Program-made: the position numbers and the translations under genes
Origin: Syntrophobacter sp. SbD2
Lineage (GTDB): Bacteria; Desulfobacterota; Syntrophobacteria; Syntrophobacterales; Syntrophobacteraceae
Length of the DNA stretch: 7,602 nucleotides
Direction: 5' to 3'
Assembly (NCBI GenBank): GCA_900290385.1
Contig: OMSV01000166.1
Span: 5,122 to 12,723 of the forward strand
Notes under the pieces: model-generated
Told to the model about the DNA's origin: nothing
Seen by the model: only the letters and a program-made list of their open reading frames with translations
The model's database searches: none
In this document: positions 5,602-7,602 of the stretch, piece by piece
Position numbering within the stretch: the stretch's first letter is position 1
Layout of the letters: each line of letters starts with the position of its first letter

Positions 5602-6894
5602 ATGCGGAATGAAAGCCGGGAAATGGAATTGGAGGCCGAACTTAAACGGCTGCGCGACAGAGTTGCTGAACTGGAGTGGATTGCAGCAGGCTGCCGTGAA
5701 GTGGAGAAGACTCTACGGGATCAGCTTCGGTTCCTGCAGATCCTGATTGACACCATTCCCTATGCGATCTTTTTCAAAGATAAGAGCGGAAATTACCTGG
5801 GATGCAACAAGGCGTTCGAGCGGCGCATCGGATTGGACAGGGGCGACATCATTGGTAAAGGCGCCTCTGACCTCTTTCCGCAAGAGCTTGCCGCTCGATA
5901 TGAGCAGCACGACGTAGAGCTTTTCGAACGGCCCGGTGAAAAAGTATACGAAACAAGGCTGACTTATCCGGATGGGCAGGACCGTGATGTCATCATAACA
6001 AAGGGAATTTTTACGGATTCCGATGGCAATGTTGCAGGCTTGGTCGGAGTGGCGCTCGACATTACTGAGCGCAAACGAGCCGAAGAAGAGCTGAAAAGAG
6101 CGCACGGCCAACTCGAGGGGCGCGTCGAGAGCAGGACCGCTGCCCTGGCGGAGGCCAACCGCAACCTTCTTAAAGAAGTCGCAGAGCGGAGCAGGATTGC
6201 GGAAGAGCTCCGCATGAGCTCCGAAAAGCTGAAGGTATTTGCTTACTCCGTTGCACATGATCTGAAAAGTCCATCAATCGGAATTTACGGGCTTGCCGGA
6301 CTGCTGCAGAAAAACTTCGCTGGAAAGCTCGGTGAGAAAGGCGCCGGTTTTTGTGACGGTATAATGAAGGCGTCCGAGCACGTGGCTTCCCTGGTTGATG
6401 CAATCAATCTGTTTATCGCCGCAAAGGAAACCCCGCTCAAAATTGAGGCGATAGATATGGCTGAGGTCTTTCACATGCTGCGGGACGAGTTTTCGGCGCG
6501 GTTGAGAGTTCGGTGTATAGAGCTGCTTGAGCCCAAAGGGATTGTGATTGTGCGTGCGGACAAGATTGCCATGCTCAGGGTTTTTAGAAATCTGATCGAT
6601 AATGCCGTCAAATATGGAGGCGAGGGGCCCACTACTATTGAAACCGATTATGAGCAAGCCGGCGATTTTCATCATTTTACTGTAAGAGACGATGGGGTCG
6701 GCATACAAGCTGCTGACGGCAGCGATATTTTCAAAGTGTTTCAGCGGCAGTGCGCATCGGATGTGATCGAGGGTACGGGCCTGGGACTGGCGATCGTAAA
6801 AGAAATAATCGAACTGCACAAAGGGCATATCCGGGTGGAGCGGGGCACAGAGAGAGGGACTGTTTTCCACTTGTTCATTTCAAGGGGTCTCTAA
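5602..6894 (+). CDS. Soluble PAS-domain sensor histidine kinase
   Basis: A 430-residue kinase without membrane segments or signal peptide, so it senses a cytoplasmic or membrane-permeant signal. An N-terminal coiled coil (about 8-45) is followed by a PAS domain (about 44-155: DTIPYAIFFKDKSGNYLGCNKAF, ending GLVGVALDITERKRA). A second coiled coil (156-208) leads to the HisKA helix with phospho-acceptor His219 (SVAHDLKSPSIG). The ATPase domain shows the N box RNLIDNAVKYGG (329-340), G1 DDGVGI (363-368), F box IFKVFQR (376-382) and G2 GTGLGLAIVKEI (391-402), all intact, so it should be active. GGGGAG lies 8 bases before the ATG. No receiver domain or response-regulator gene is visible. It is divergent from the redox cluster, so it could sense redox state or control that cluster, but nothing in the sequence proves it. 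Confidence 0.93.
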   Translation: MRNESREMELEAELKRLRDRVAELEWIAAGCREVEKTLRDQLRFLQILIDTIPYAIFFKDKSGNYLGCNKAFERRIGLDRGDIIGKGASDLFPQELAARYEQHDVELFERPGEKVYETRLTYPDGQDRDVIITKGIFTDSDGNVAGLVGVALDITERKRAEEELKRAHGQLEGRVESRTAALAEANRNLLKEVAERSRIAEELRMSSEKLKVFAYSVAHDLKSPSIGIYGLAGLLQKNFAGKLGEKGAGFCDGIMKASEHVASLVDAINLFIAAKETPLKIEAIDMAEVFHMLRDEFSARLRVRCIELLEPKGIVIVRADKIAMLRVFRNLIDNAVKYGGEGPTTIETDYEQAGDFHHFTVRDDGVGIQAADGSDIFKVFQRQCASDVIEGTGLGLAIVKEIIELHKGHIRVERGTERGTVFHLFISRGL

Positions 6895-6957
6895 CTCTTC
6901 GACATGCAATCCTCTGTCTGATATAGATAGCGGCCGCAGAACCCGGTCTAACCCTAT

Positions 6958-6972
6958 AAGCCGGCCTGGCTT
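6958..6972 (+). terminator. Weak stem-loop after the kinase gene
   Basis: AAGCC (6958-6962) and GGCTT (6968-6972) form a 5-bp stem with a 5-base loop, followed by GTGTTTGTCT. The short stem and interrupted T tract make this a doubtful terminator; the gap to the glycosyltransferase gene holds nothing else recognisable. Confidence 0.2.
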
Positions 6973-7003
6973 GTGTTTGTCTGATTCTCAGGGAATGTAA
7001 TAT

Positions 7004-7602
7004 ATGCAGCATGAATCCGAATACGCATGGGTTCGCGACTTGCCCTGGCTGATTTTCTTCGGCCTTCTTTCGTCGGCCTATTGCGTGCTTGCCGCCCGTC
7101 ACACAGGTGCGGTCTTCGACGAACCAATATATTTGCTTCAAGGCCTCGAAAGCTGGCATCTGGGCAGTAACGGGGTCTTAACCAAAATCGGCACAATGCC
7201 CATGCCGGTCGATGTGACGACTTTGCCGCTATACGTTTGGGAGTTGTTGCGGGGCCAGCGTTTTGATCTGCTTTCGGAAATTGACCGGATGCTGCCCGTG
7301 GCGCGCGCCGGGACGTTGGTGTTTTGGTGGGCGGTGTTGTTTTACGGTTGGAGGGTGGGCTGGGGCCTCGCCGGACGCTGGGGAGGACGGCTGGCCGTGG
7401 CGTTGCTTGCCTGCGAACCGTCCCTGCTGGCCCACGCAAGCCTTGCAACAACCGATGTGGCCATTACTGCCTGCATGCTCGCGCTGGTATATCACTTCCG
7501 TGAGGGACGAACATCGGGGTGGGGGTTACGTGTGGGTCTTCCGTCCCTCTTGTTCGGGCTGGCCTTGCTGGCTAAAGCGTCGGCGCTGCTACTGGGCCCG
7601 TT
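7004..7602 (+). CDS. Glycosyltransferase family 39-type membrane protein (partial, continues past right edge)
   Basis: The first 199 codons of a large polytopic membrane protein of the protein-O-mannosyltransferase/ArnT-like superfamily (GT-C fold), which transfers sugars from polyprenyl-phosphate carriers on the outer face of the inner membrane. After a first helix (about 13-31) comes the signature loop with Asp-Glu (AVFDEPIYLLQG, residues 36-47), the catalytic-site acidic motif of this fold. GTMPMPVDVTTLPLYVWE (63-80) and EPSLLAHASLATTDVAITAC (138-157) match the family pattern, followed by GLALLAKASALLL. Helices are seen at about 104-119, 127-145, 150-166 and 178-198. The ATG has AGGGA 9 bases upstream, and an in-frame TAA 6 bases before it rules out a longer protein. 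The acceptor (protein, lipid A or other glycan) cannot be told. It lies 109 bases after the kinase gene. Confidence 0.82.
   Translation, partial: MQHESEYAWVRDLPWLIFFGLLSSAYCVLAARHTGAVFDEPIYLLQGLESWHLGSNGVLTKIGTMPMPVDVTTLPLYVWELLRGQRFDLLSEIDRMLPVARAGTLVFWWAVLFYGWRVGWGLAGRWGGRLAVALLACEPSLLAHASLATTDVAITACMLALVYHFREGRTSGWGLRVGLPSLLFGLALLAKASALLLGP

Noticed and set aside
6875..7495. Minus-strand open frames of 88-165 codons at the right end
   Set aside because: They are opposite the plus-strand glycosyltransferase, which reads from 7004 to the edge with a proper start, ribosome site and GT39-like motifs; the minus frames are low-complexity shadows.

Overview
This is a bacterial chromosomal segment of moderately high GC, coding densely on both strands. 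It looks like a member of the Desulfobacterota (former Deltaproteobacteria) or a close relative. The hints are a TRAP transporter carrying the TatT accessory lipoprotein, a type known from Treponema and many deltaproteobacterial anaerobes, and short heptamer repeats mixed into genes. This placement is an inference from gene content; no species can be named from the sequence.

Left part (1-2769, minus strand): a compact TRAP operon in the order tatT, dctP, dctQM. It encodes a helical-repeat lipoprotein (TatT), a periplasmic solute-binding protein (DctP/TatP type) and a fused small-plus-large membrane permease (DctQM) that runs off the left edge. The genes are 19 bases apart (tatT-dctP) and overlap by 4 bases (dctP-dctQM). 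The binding protein lacks the usual carboxylate-binding arginine, and its signal peptide is extended by residues encoded in two heptamer repeat arrays.

Middle part (2957-5303, minus strand): a four-gene cluster, probably one transcript. It encodes a secreted thioredoxin-like protein (CPHC), a membrane-anchored protein joining a cytoplasmic cyclic-nucleotide-binding domain to a rhodanese-like domain whose catalytic cysteine is a glycine, a MauE/DoxX-type four-helix membrane protein with a Cys-Gly-Cys motif, and a small lipoprotein. The genes overlap or nearly touch. The thioredoxin/MauE pair resembles the MauD/MauE couple of methylamine dehydrogenase maturation, so an envelope thiol-redox or protein-maturation function is likely. 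A candidate sigma-70 promoter with two 13-bp direct repeats against its -35 box precedes the first gene. A 187-bp gap with a stem-loop and a new candidate promoter separates the cluster from tatT; the TRAP operon could be independent or partly co-transcribed.

Right part (5602-7602, plus strand): a divergent soluble PAS-histidine kinase with its own good candidate promoter and no response regulator in view, then the first 199 codons of a multi-membrane-spanning family 39-type glycosyltransferase that leaves the window at the right edge.

The part most worth attention is the thioredoxin / cNMP-degenerate rhodanese / MauE / lipoprotein cluster next to an unusual TRAP system. It reads as an uncharacterised envelope redox module under cyclic-nucleotide control, but that function is a hypothesis.
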